Assembly (NCBI GenBank): GCA_005779345.1
Contig: SXJQ01000076.1
Location: 1 to 12,638, forward strand
Length of the DNA stretch: 12,638 nucleotides
DNA from: Actinomycetota bacterium
GTDB lineage: Bacteria; Actinomycetota; Acidimicrobiia; IMCC26256; PALSA-610
Direction: 5' to 3'
The stretch's first letter is position 1, and each line of letters begins with the position of its first letter. The translations under genes were made by a program, and so were the position numbers. Below, in pieces: positions 1 to 5,826 of the stretch. The notes below the pieces were generated by a model that saw only the letters and a list, made by a program, of their open reading frames with translations, ran no database searches and was not told the DNA's origin.

Positions 1-1
1 A

Positions 2-229
2 CGCCTCGCCGGGATCCTCGACGCCGACGAGTACTGGACCAACTCGCTGCACCACCAATCCGTCGCGGATCTCGGTGCGGGCGTGCGTGTCACGGCGCGG
101 GCGCACGACGACACGGTCGAAGCGGTCGAGGTCGACCACGCTCCTGCCGTGGTCGGCGTGCAGTGGCACCCGGAGATGTTGCGCCACGACGACCGCCACC
201 TCGACCTGTTCCGCTCGATCCTGCGCTGA
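2..229 (+). CDS. Peptidase C26 / gamma-glutamyl-GABA hydrolase-like protein, C-terminal part
   Basis: Only the last 75 codons are present; the gene begins before the window. The fragment carries NSLHHQ at residues 19-24 and GVQWHPE at residues 53-59. These are the signature C-terminal motifs of the PuuD-type peptidase C26 family, and the His and Glu of WHPE complete the Cys-His-Glu triad of class I glutamine amidotransferases. The nucleophilic Cys would lie in the missing part. Family members hydrolyse gamma-glutamyl bonds, for example gamma-glutamyl-GABA in putrescine degradation, in the cytoplasm. The reading frame is fixed by these motifs and stops at TGA 227-229. It is convergent with the P450, with six bases between the two stop codons. 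The family is clear, but the substrate cannot be told from this fragment. Confidence 0.85.
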   Translation, partial: RLAGILDADEYWTNSLHHQSVADLGAGVRVTARAHDDTVEAVEVDHAPAVVGVQWHPEMLRHDDRHLDLFRSILR

Positions 230-235
230 CGCGGC

Positions 236-1423
236 TCACGCCTTCGGCGTCAGGTCGAGGGTCGCCGATTTCAGTCCGTAGACGAAGGCGTTCGGCATCT
301 CGACGACCGAGCCGGGTACGAGCGCGTAGTCGGCCACACGTCGAAGGAACTCCTCGAAGAAGATCCGGATCTCGAGCCGCGCGAGCGATGCACCGAGACA
401 GAAGTGAGTCCCGAACCCGAACGCAATGTGGTTGTTCGGGTCGCGGGTCACGTCGAATCGCTCGGGGTCGACGAAATGCGCCGAATCGCGATTCGCCGAC
501 GGATACATCAACACGACCTGTTGACCGGCGCGGATCGTAGTTCCGGCGATCACGTGGTCGCGCGTCGCGACGCGACACATGTTGTGGATCGGTGTCACGT
601 AGCGGATGAACTCCTCGATCGCGATCGACAGGTCGGCCCCCGCGCGCAACTTGGCGAGCTCTCCTGGGTTCGCGAGCAAAGTGAGGAGCGTCCGGCCGAT
701 CACGGTGCGCGTCGTCTCGGCGCCGCCATCGAGCAGGAGGAGGCAGTCGGAGATGACCTCGGGCAGCCCGAAGTCGTGTCCCGGAATCTCGGCCTTCGTC
801 CAGATCGACATGACGTCGTCGGCCGGGCACCGCTGCTTGGTCTCGTAGAGCTCCGCGCAGGCCCCCGCGAACTCCATCGCCGCGGTGATGCCGTCGTCGG
901 TCAGATAGCGCGGCCCGCCACCGAGCACGATGGTCGTCTCGGACCAGTGCTGCAGACGCGGCCACATGTCGTCGGGAAAGCCGAGCAGGAGGCCGATCAT
1001 CATTGCGGGGAGCGGCGCCGCGAGGTCGTCGATGACGTCGACTCGGCCCTTGGTGAGCGCCCCGTCGATCAGGTGCACGACGACGTCGCGGACGTGATCC
1101 TCCCAGTGCCCGACCGCGCGCGGCGTGAAGCGCCGGGCGACGAGCATCCGGCGCCGGTTGTGGAGGGGGTCGTCGAGTCCGATGATCGCCGGGTCGGCGG
1201 GGAGGTTCGGTCGGTACCCGCCCTTCGCCTGATCCGAGTTGACGAACACGTCGTTGCGCTTCTCGATCTCGACGATGTCGTCGTAACGCGAGATCCCCCA
1301 CAGTTCGTTGACCGGGTCCCAGTGGACCGGGCTGCGCTCGCGCATCCACGCGTAGGTCGAGTAGGGATCGTCGATGTAGAAGTCGCCGTCGAGAAGATCG
1401 ATCACCCGCGCGTCGTCGTTCAT
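236..1423 (-). CDS. Cytochrome P450, CYP142/CYP125-like
   Basis: This is a complete bacterial class I P450 of 395 residues, soluble and without a membrane anchor. It needs a ferredoxin and reductase, and none is encoded nearby. Visible motifs are the C-helix HNRRR at about 88-92, the I-helix GGAETT at 233-238, the K-helix ExxR as EFIR at 271-274, and the heme-binding FGFGTHFCLG with Cys342 as thiolate ligand. The stretches HNMCRV and FGFGTHFCLGASLARLE closely resemble mycobacterial CYP142, a cholesterol C26/C27 monooxygenase, so a sterol or other large hydrophobic substrate is plausible. That is inference from remembered similarity. I chose ATG 1421-1423 over an alternative start 13 codons upstream because family proteins begin near this point and the extra residues look like noise. 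A weak CAAGAT box lies 6 nt upstream, so the mRNA may be leaderless. Confidence 0.93.
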   Translation of the reverse strand: MNDDARVIDLLDGDFYIDDPYSTYAWMRERSPVHWDPVNELWGISRYDDIVEIEKRNDVFVNSDQAKGGYRPNLPADPAIIGLDDPLHNRRRMLVARRFTPRAVGHWEDHVRDVVVHLIDGALTKGRVDVIDDLAAPLPAMMIGLLLGFPDDMWPRLQHWSETTIVLGGGPRYLTDDGITAAMEFAGACAELYETKQRCPADDVMSIWTKAEIPGHDFGLPEVISDCLLLLDGGAETTRTVIGRTLLTLLANPGELAKLRAGADLSIAIEEFIRYVTPIHNMCRVATRDHVIAGTTIRAGQQVVLMYPSANRDSAHFVDPERFDVTRDPNNHIAFGFGTHFCLGASLARLEIRIFFEEFLRRVADYALVPGSVVEMPNAFVYGLKSATLDLTPKA

Positions 1424-1484
1424 GGCGCGATCTTGGCACCCCGCCGCCGGTCCGCGGCGCACCCGGGCACCGGCCTCGACTACC

Positions 1485-1543
1485 GGGCCTCCGTCTTGGG
1501 GCCTCGGTCGGTGGCGCCTCGGTCGGTGGGGCCTCGGTCAGTG
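1485..1543. repeat. 15-bp tandem repeat, three copies plus a degenerate copy
   Basis: Three adjacent 15-bp units (1499-1513, 1514-1528, 1529-1543) follow the pattern GGGCCTCGGTCGGTG with one or two differences each. A decayed 14-nt copy starts at 1485. They lie in the 195-bp gap between the divergent P450 and ferritin-like genes, a position where promoters for both genes would sit. No stem or known operator is evident. The rest of this gap (1424-1484 and 1544-1609) shows no other feature I can support. Confidence 0.85.
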
Positions 1544-1609
1544 CGATCGGGACCTTCGGCCCGCCCCGAGCGCGGCCGCGACTGGCACGATCGAGGTGCG
1601 ATCACCCTT

Positions 1610-1615
1610 GGAGGT
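1610..1615 (+). promoter_or_regulatory. Shine-Dalgarno GGAGGT for the ferritin-like gene
   Basis: GGAGGT lies just before ATG 1619, with 3 nt between it and the start. It decides the start: the frame stays open far upstream, antisense to the P450, but only this ATG has a ribosome-binding site, and the protein begins to look like a real sequence from here. Confidence 0.7.
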
Positions 1616-1618
1616 GCC

Positions 1619-2122
1619 ATGAATCTGCTCGAGCCGCCTTCGCCCGCGCCCGTCCCCCTCCGTCGCGGCCCCGGGCCGAGCCCGCGCGACCAGGAGCGGA
1701 TCCGGATCCTCGAACAGCACATCGACGACGAACGCGAGGCGATCGCGCGTTACGACGCGGTCCTCGAGGCCCACCACGACGAGTTCGTCACCTACCTGAT
1801 CGAGTTGATCGCCGACGACGAGCAGCGTCACCACCGATTGCTCCGCGAGATGCTGCATCACCAGCAGCACCATGCCCATGTCGACCATCCGGGCAGTCGC
1901 GTCCCGTGGCGCACGCGTCCGCGCGAGCGGGCGGCGCTCCTCGAGGCGGTTCGGGGACTCCAGCGCGTCGAACGCCGCGACCTGCGCGAGCTCCGCGCGA
2001 TGCGCCGTCGCCTCCGTCGTGAGCGCGACGGATCGCTGCTCCCGTTGCTCTGCGAGCTGATGCGATTCGATACGAAGAAGCACCTTCGCATCCTGCGCGA
2101 GCTCGAACGCGCCGCCGGCTGA
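1619..2122 (+). CDS. Small ferritin-like (four-helix) protein
   Basis: The protein has 167 residues, no signal peptide and no membrane segment. After a Pro-rich N-terminus (1-25) comes a helical pair with acidic and His residues at ferritin-like spacing: E38/E40 in HIDDEREAIARYD, then DDEQRHH at 66-72 with E68-x-x-H71. A second helical pair (about 104-163) contains E118, E124, E146 and DTKKH at 151-155. The two halves align as DEQRHHRLLRE against DTKKHLRILRE, the internal pseudo-symmetry expected of the ferritin/rubrerythrin fold. The second half has lost the ExxH glutamate (Thr152). It may bind iron or manganese, or act in oxidative or metal stress, but the exact role is unknown. The His-rich linker at 71-90 is notable. 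It is convergent with the dioxygenase gene, with 15 nt between stop codons. Confidence 0.75.
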   Translation: MNLLEPPSPAPVPLRRGPGPSPRDQERIRILEQHIDDEREAIARYDAVLEAHHDEFVTYLIELIADDEQRHHRLLREMLHHQQHHAHVDHPGSRVPWRTRPRERAALLEAVRGLQRVERRDLRELRAMRRRLRRERDGSLLPLLCELMRFDTKKHLRILRELERAAG

Positions 2123-2137
2123 GCCCGAACCGCGAAC

Positions 2138-3058
2138 TCAGGCGGGGACGCGTCGCACCGGTGCGTCGCCGGCCACCGTCGTGCGATGCATCTCGCGGCG
2201 GTGGCCCTCGAAGTCGGCCATCGCCATGTGCTGGACACAGCGATTGTCCCAGAACGCGACATCGCCGACCTGCCAGTGCCAACGCACGGTGAACGCGTCC
2301 TGCGTGCTGTGGGCGAACAAGAAGTCGAGCAACGACCGCTGTTCGCGCTCCCACCAGCCGTCGAACCCGATCGTGTACTGCTGGTTCACGAAGAGCGCTT
2401 CACGGCCCGTCTCGGGGTGCGTGCGGATCACCGGATGGCATTGTTCGGCGAGCGCGGCGTCGCTCGTGTGCACGGTCATACCGCGGAACAGGTCGTGGAC
2501 TCCCTGCATCTTCGGGGCGTACCCGTCGCGTGCCGAATGCACGCCGACGAGCCCGCGCAGCGTCGCGCGCAGGCCGGGCGACAAAGTCTCCAGCGCGAGG
2601 TGCTGGTTCGCCCAGAGCGTGTCGCCGCCATAGGGCGGGACCTCGAGCGCGTGCAACAACGACCCGAACGGTGGCTCGGGAAGGAACGAGAAGTCGGAGT
2701 GCCAGAGCGACCCGAAGGCGAAGTGCTGGCGTTCGCTCGCCTCGCGCACGACCGCGATCACCTCGGGGTGTTCGGCGACGGGTTCGATGAACGGGACCGG
2801 CGATGCCGGACCGAAGCGCCGCGAGAAGGCGACCTGGGCGGCGGGCGTCAGCGATTGGCCGCGGAAGAACACGACGTGATGGTCGAGCACCGCACGCCGG
2901 ATCTCGCCGATCACCTCGTCGTCGAGCTCGTCGGCGAGATCCACGCCGCCGATCACGGCTCCCGCGGCCCCGGCGTAGCGATCGACCGTGATGCGCCGGT
3001 GGTGGTGCCCCGCGGGCGCCGCAGGGACCGGGACGAGCGGGGCGTCGGTAGCGGTCAT
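2138..3058 (-). CDS. TauD/TfdA-family Fe(II)/2-oxoglutarate-dependent dioxygenase
   Basis: This is a cytoplasmic enzyme of 306 residues, the usual length for the family. The facial triad is visible: the HxD of WHSDFSF gives His120 and Asp122, and the distal His277 lies in DNRCVQHMAM. The 2-oxoglutarate-binding Arg292 is in MHRTTV. The N-terminal pattern AVLDHHVVFFRGQSL and the HPVIRTHPETGREALFVN block (about 210-225) are typical of TauD/TfdA proteins, which hydroxylate taurine, alkyl sulfates, aryloxyalkanoates and related acids with release of succinate and CO2. The substrate cannot be assigned. ATG 3056-3058 is preferred over a TTG five codons upstream because a TACGCT -10 box lies 6 nt before it, which suggests a leaderless mRNA. 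The gene is divergent from the amidohydrolase gene, with which it shares a 62-bp promoter region. Confidence 0.92.
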   Translation of the reverse strand: MTATDAPLVPVPAAPAGHHHRRITVDRYAGAAGAVIGGVDLADELDDEVIGEIRRAVLDHHVVFFRGQSLTPAAQVAFSRRFGPASPVPFIEPVAEHPEVIAVVREASERQHFAFGSLWHSDFSFLPEPPFGSLLHALEVPPYGGDTLWANQHLALETLSPGLRATLRGLVGVHSARDGYAPKMQGVHDLFRGMTVHTSDAALAEQCHPVIRTHPETGREALFVNQQYTIGFDGWWEREQRSLLDFLFAHSTQDAFTVRWHWQVGDVAFWDNRCVQHMAMADFEGHRREMHRTTVAGDAPVRRVPA

Positions 3059-3064
3059 GCGCTC

Positions 3065-3070
3065 AGCGTA
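3065..3070 (-). promoter_or_regulatory. Candidate -10 box (TACGCT) for the dioxygenase gene
   Basis: Read on the minus strand, TACGCT fits the actinobacterial TANNNT consensus. It ends 6 nt before ATG 3058, so transcription would begin at or next to the start codon. No clear -35 is seen. No Shine-Dalgarno sequence is present, in line with leaderless translation. Confidence 0.4.
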
Positions 3071-3107
3071 CAAACGATCCGCCGTCCACGGGCGAGAGCA
3101 CCCGCCG

Positions 3108-3113
3108 TACGAT
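3108..3113 (+). promoter_or_regulatory. Candidate -10 box (TACGAT) for the amidohydrolase gene
   Basis: TACGAT matches TANNNT closely and ends exactly 7 nt before ATG 3121, the spacing expected when the A of ATG is the first transcribed base. No Shine-Dalgarno sequence is seen in the intervening GCGGGCC. This supports ATG 3121 as start over the in-frame ATG 3112, which overlaps the box. Confidence 0.45.
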
Positions 3114-3120
3114 GCGGGCC

Positions 3121-4896
3121 ATGACGGATCTGCTGATTCAGCACGGAACGGTCGTCGACGGCACCGGCGCGCCGGCCCGCGTCGCCGACGTCGCGATCGA
3201 TGGCGGGCGGATCGTCGCGGTCGACCCGGCGATCGGCGGCACGGGGATCGGGCGCACAGGGTTCGGGCGCTCAGGGTTCGATCGCGTGATCGATGCCGAC
3301 GGCCACCTGGTCACGCCCGGCTTCGTCGACATCCACACGCACTTCGACGGTCAGGCGACCTGGGACCCGATCCTCGCGCCCTCGTCGTTGCACGGTGTCA
3401 CGAGCATCGTGATGGGCAACTGCGGCGTCGGGTTCGCGCCCGCGCGGACCGGTGCCGGCGATCACGACTGGTTGATCGGCCTGCTCGAGGGCGTCGAAGA
3501 CATCCCGGGCACGGCCCTCGCGGAGGGTCTGCCGTGGGACTGGGAGAGCTTCACCGATTACCTCGACGCGCTCGATCGCCGCGAGTACACCATCGACGTC
3601 GCCGCGCAGGTCGCCCACGCGCCCCTGCGCGCGTTCGTGATGGGCGAGCGCGGTGCGAACCCCGACGAGCACCCGACCGACGACGAGTTGCGTGCGATGT
3701 ACGAACAGACACGCGCCGGGATCCGCGCGGGAGCGCTGGGTTTCAGCACCAGCCGCACGTACGTTCATCGCACGCGCGATGGCGCGCCGCTCGGCACCCG
3801 CTTCTCCTCGGCCCACGAGTTGATCGCGATCACGAGTGCGTTGCGCGACGAAGGCGCCGGCGTGATGCAGATGATCTCCGATGCCTACCAGTCACCCGAT
3901 CACGAGTACGTGTTGGCCGAGCTCGATCTGATGCTCGAACTCGCCCGCGCCGTCGGTCGACCGTTGAGCATGACGGTGCAACAACAGCTCGACACACCCG
4001 AGCGGTGGCGCGAGATGCTCGCGTTCGCGGGTCGCTGTCGATCCGCCGGACTCGACGTGAAGGCGCAGGTTGCGCCGCGCCCGATCGGACTGCTCTCGGG
4101 CCTCACCGCGAGCGTCCATCCGTTCATGCTCTGTGCGGCCTACCACGAGGTCGCATCGTTGCCACTCGATCGACGAGTGATCGCGTTACGAGATCCCGAC
4201 CGTCGCTCCCGGATCGTCGGCCAGCACGGCGAACCGCACGAGGGTCTGATCGGCCAGATCACGCACCGATGGGATCTCTTGTTCCCGCTCACCGACCCGG
4301 TCGACTACGAACCCGCTCCCGAACGCTCGGTCGCCGGACTCGCTGCCGCGCAGGGTCGGCCCGCAGCCGAGATCGCGTACGACCTCCTACTGGAAGACGG
4401 CGGCAACCAGCTGCTCTACCTGCCGCTGTTCAACTACGTCCGCCACGACCTCGCCGACGTGCGCGAGATGTTGCTGTCGGACGATGTCGTACTCGGGCTT
4501 TCCGACGCCGGTGCACACTGCGGTGTCATCTGCGACGCTTCGATGCCCACGACTGCGCTCGCGCTGTGGACGCACCGTCGGCGGGGTGAGGGATTGCCGC
4601 TCGCGCTCATGGTGCACCACCTGACGCAGCGCACCGCGCGGCAGGTCGGCTGGCACGACCGTGGCGTCATCGCGCCCGGGTACCTCGCCGACATCAACGT
4701 GATCGACCTCGACGCGCTCGGCGCCCGACCGCCCCGCATCGTTCACGACCTCCCCGCGGGTGGGCGACGCTTGATGCAGCACGCGACCGGGTATCGACAC
4801 ACGATCAAGCACGGAACGGTGACGTTCACCGACGGCGAGCACACCGGCGCCCTCCCCGGCCGCCTCGTCCGCGGCCCCCAGACGCACCTCTGGTAG
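3121..4896 (+). CDS. Amidohydrolase, N-acyl-D-amino-acid deacylase type
   Basis: This is a cytoplasmic metal-dependent hydrolase of 591 residues from the amidohydrolase superfamily. An N-terminal beta-sandwich strand (DLLIQHGTVVDGTG) leads to GFVDIHTHFDG with metal ligands His72 and His74. MGNCGVGFAP follows, with Cys101 at the place of the zinc-ligand Cys of D-aminoacylases. GFSTSRTY is at 207-214, SDAGAH at 461-466 contains the catalytic Asp462, and the C-terminal sandwich ends with the typical GALPGRLVRG. The family removes N-acyl groups from D-amino acids, but many members of this length have unknown substrates. An unusual 15-residue insert, TGIGRTGFGRSGFDR (41-55), comes from a 15-bp repeat. 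It stops at TAG 4894-4896, and the permease reading frame continues directly behind it in the same frame. Confidence 0.9.
   Translation: MTDLLIQHGTVVDGTGAPARVADVAIDGGRIVAVDPAIGGTGIGRTGFGRSGFDRVIDADGHLVTPGFVDIHTHFDGQATWDPILAPSSLHGVTSIVMGNCGVGFAPARTGAGDHDWLIGLLEGVEDIPGTALAEGLPWDWESFTDYLDALDRREYTIDVAAQVAHAPLRAFVMGERGANPDEHPTDDELRAMYEQTRAGIRAGALGFSTSRTYVHRTRDGAPLGTRFSSAHELIAITSALRDEGAGVMQMISDAYQSPDHEYVLAELDLMLELARAVGRPLSMTVQQQLDTPERWREMLAFAGRCRSAGLDVKAQVAPRPIGLLSGLTASVHPFMLCAAYHEVASLPLDRRVIALRDPDRRSRIVGQHGEPHEGLIGQITHRWDLLFPLTDPVDYEPAPERSVAGLAAAQGRPAAEIAYDLLLEDGGNQLLYLPLFNYVRHDLADVREMLLSDDVVLGLSDAGAHCGVICDASMPTTALALWTHRRRGEGLPLALMVHHLTQRTARQVGWHDRGVIAPGYLADINVIDLDALGARPPRIVHDLPAGGRRLMQHATGYRHTIKHGTVTFTDGEHTGALPGRLVRGPQTHLW
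3241..3285 (+). repeat. 15-bp in-frame tandem repeat inside the amidohydrolase gene
   Basis: Three units (3241-3255, 3256-3270, 3271-3285) encode TGIGR, TGFGR and SGFDR. They lie between the GGRIVAVD strand and the VIDADGHLVTPGFVD strand, where relatives normally have a short turn, so the repeat lengthens a predicted surface hairpin without breaking the frame. Confidence 0.85.
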
Positions 4897-5745
4897 ACAC
4901 CGCCGATCGGGATCGTCCTCGCGCTCTTCGCCGCCCTCACCTACGGCACGGCCGACTTTCTCGGCGGGCTCGCGACGCGCCGCGCACACCTGCTCGCCGT
5001 CGTGTTCGTCACCCAGACCTGCGGGTTCGTGCTCGTCGCCGCGGCAGCACCCTTCGTCGGCGGCGAACTGCTGCTCCGCGACCTGCGCATCGGCGCCCTG
5101 GGAGGTCTGAGCGGCGTGCTCGGCCTCCTGTGCTTCTACCACGCGCTCGCGATCGGGCCGATGAGTGTCGCCGCGCCGTTCTCGGCCGTGTTGTCGGCCA
5201 TCGTTCCGTTCGCCACCGGACTCGTCCTCGGCGAACAGCCGGGTCGCTCGGCACTCCTCGGGGCCCCGCTCGCGCTCGTTGCGGTGGTCCTGTTCAGTCG
5301 ACCGACGACCAGCGCCCGGGGCCACGAACACGCCGGCGTGTCGGTCGTGGCACTGTCGGTCGCGGCCGGCCTCGGGTTCGGCTTCTTCTTCGTTGCGCTC
5401 GACAAGGTCGGCGACGATTCGGGGATCTGGCCCGTCGTCGCGGCGCGGGGGATCGCGGTCGTCGCCATCGTCGCGGCGCTGCTCGCGACCCGCACACGAC
5501 CCTCGATCGGACGATCCAACGCGTCGACGACCGTCGGCGCGGGCATCTTCGACACGCTCGCGAACGTGTTCGTGCTGCTCGCGAATCGTTACGGTCTGCT
5601 CTCGATCGTCGCGGTCGTGTCGTCGCTGTACCCGGCCGCGACCGTCGTGCTGGCGCAGAGCGTGCTCCACGAGCGATTCACCAGGGTCCACGCGGCGGCC
5701 TCCGTCGCCGCGCTCGGCGCGGTCGTCGCGTTCGCGTTGGCCTGA
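4897..5745 (+). CDS. EamA/DMT-family membrane transporter lacking a canonical start codon
   Basis: From the base after the amidohydrolase stop the frame encodes a permease of about 282 residues. IGIVLALFAALTYGTADFLG is a clear first transmembrane helix of an EamA protein, followed by LGGLATRR. Two homologous halves of about five hydrophobic helices follow. The first ends near AVLSAIVPFATGLVLGEQP, the second near LYPAATVVLAQSVLHERF. Such drug/metabolite transporters export or import small molecules across the inner membrane; the substrate is unknown. No ATG, GTG or TTG occurs before GTG 5002 (residue 36), which would delete helix 1. Start from a rare codon, stop-codon readthrough from the amidohydrolase, or a one-base error or mutation at TAG must explain this. 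The coordinates give the open frame, not a proven start. It may be a recently inactivated gene. Confidence 0.75.
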   Translation, partial: TPPIGIVLALFAALTYGTADFLGGLATRRAHLLAVVFVTQTCGFVLVAAAAPFVGGELLLRDLRIGALGGLSGVLGLLCFYHALAIGPMSVAAPFSAVLSAIVPFATGLVLGEQPGRSALLGAPLALVAVVLFSRPTTSARGHEHAGVSVVALSVAAGLGFGFFFVALDKVGDDSGIWPVVAARGIAVVAIVAALLATRTRPSIGRSNASTTVGAGIFDTLANVFVLLANRYGLLSIVAVVSSLYPAATVVLAQSVLHERFTRVHAAASVAALGAVVAFALA

Positions 5746-5748
5746 CCT

Positions 5749-5776
5749 CCCTCGCGTTGGCGCCCTCGCGTCGGCG
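5749..5776. repeat. 14-bp direct repeat, two copies
   Basis: CCCTCGCGTTGGCG and CCCTCGCGTCGGCG stand head to tail with one difference, right after the permease stop codon in the 81-bp gap before the acyl-CoA synthetase. A shorter related piece, TTCGCGTTGGCC, lies in the last permease codons. Confidence 0.75.
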
Positions 5777-5813
5777 CCATTGCTGCGCCGACACGACGCC
5801 GGCTGGGCCCGCA

Positions 5814-5819
5814 TACCAT
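5814..5819 (+). promoter_or_regulatory. Candidate -10 box (TACCAT) for the acyl-CoA synthetase gene
   Basis: TACCAT fits TANNNT and ends exactly 7 nt before GTG 5827, the same geometry as at 3108-3113. There is no Shine-Dalgarno sequence, so a leaderless mRNA is likely. It implies the gene has its own promoter and is not only read through from the permease gene. Confidence 0.45.
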
Positions 5820-5826
5820 CGCCGTC

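Noticed and set aside
404..1618. Upstream extension of the ferritin-like reading frame
   Set aside because: It is antisense to the P450 and low in complexity. A GGAGGT site just before ATG 1619 marks the real start.
3059..3073. A start for the dioxygenase five codons upstream (TTG 3073)
   Set aside because: It would overlap the -10 box TACGCT; ATG 3058 fits both the promoter geometry and the family N-terminus.
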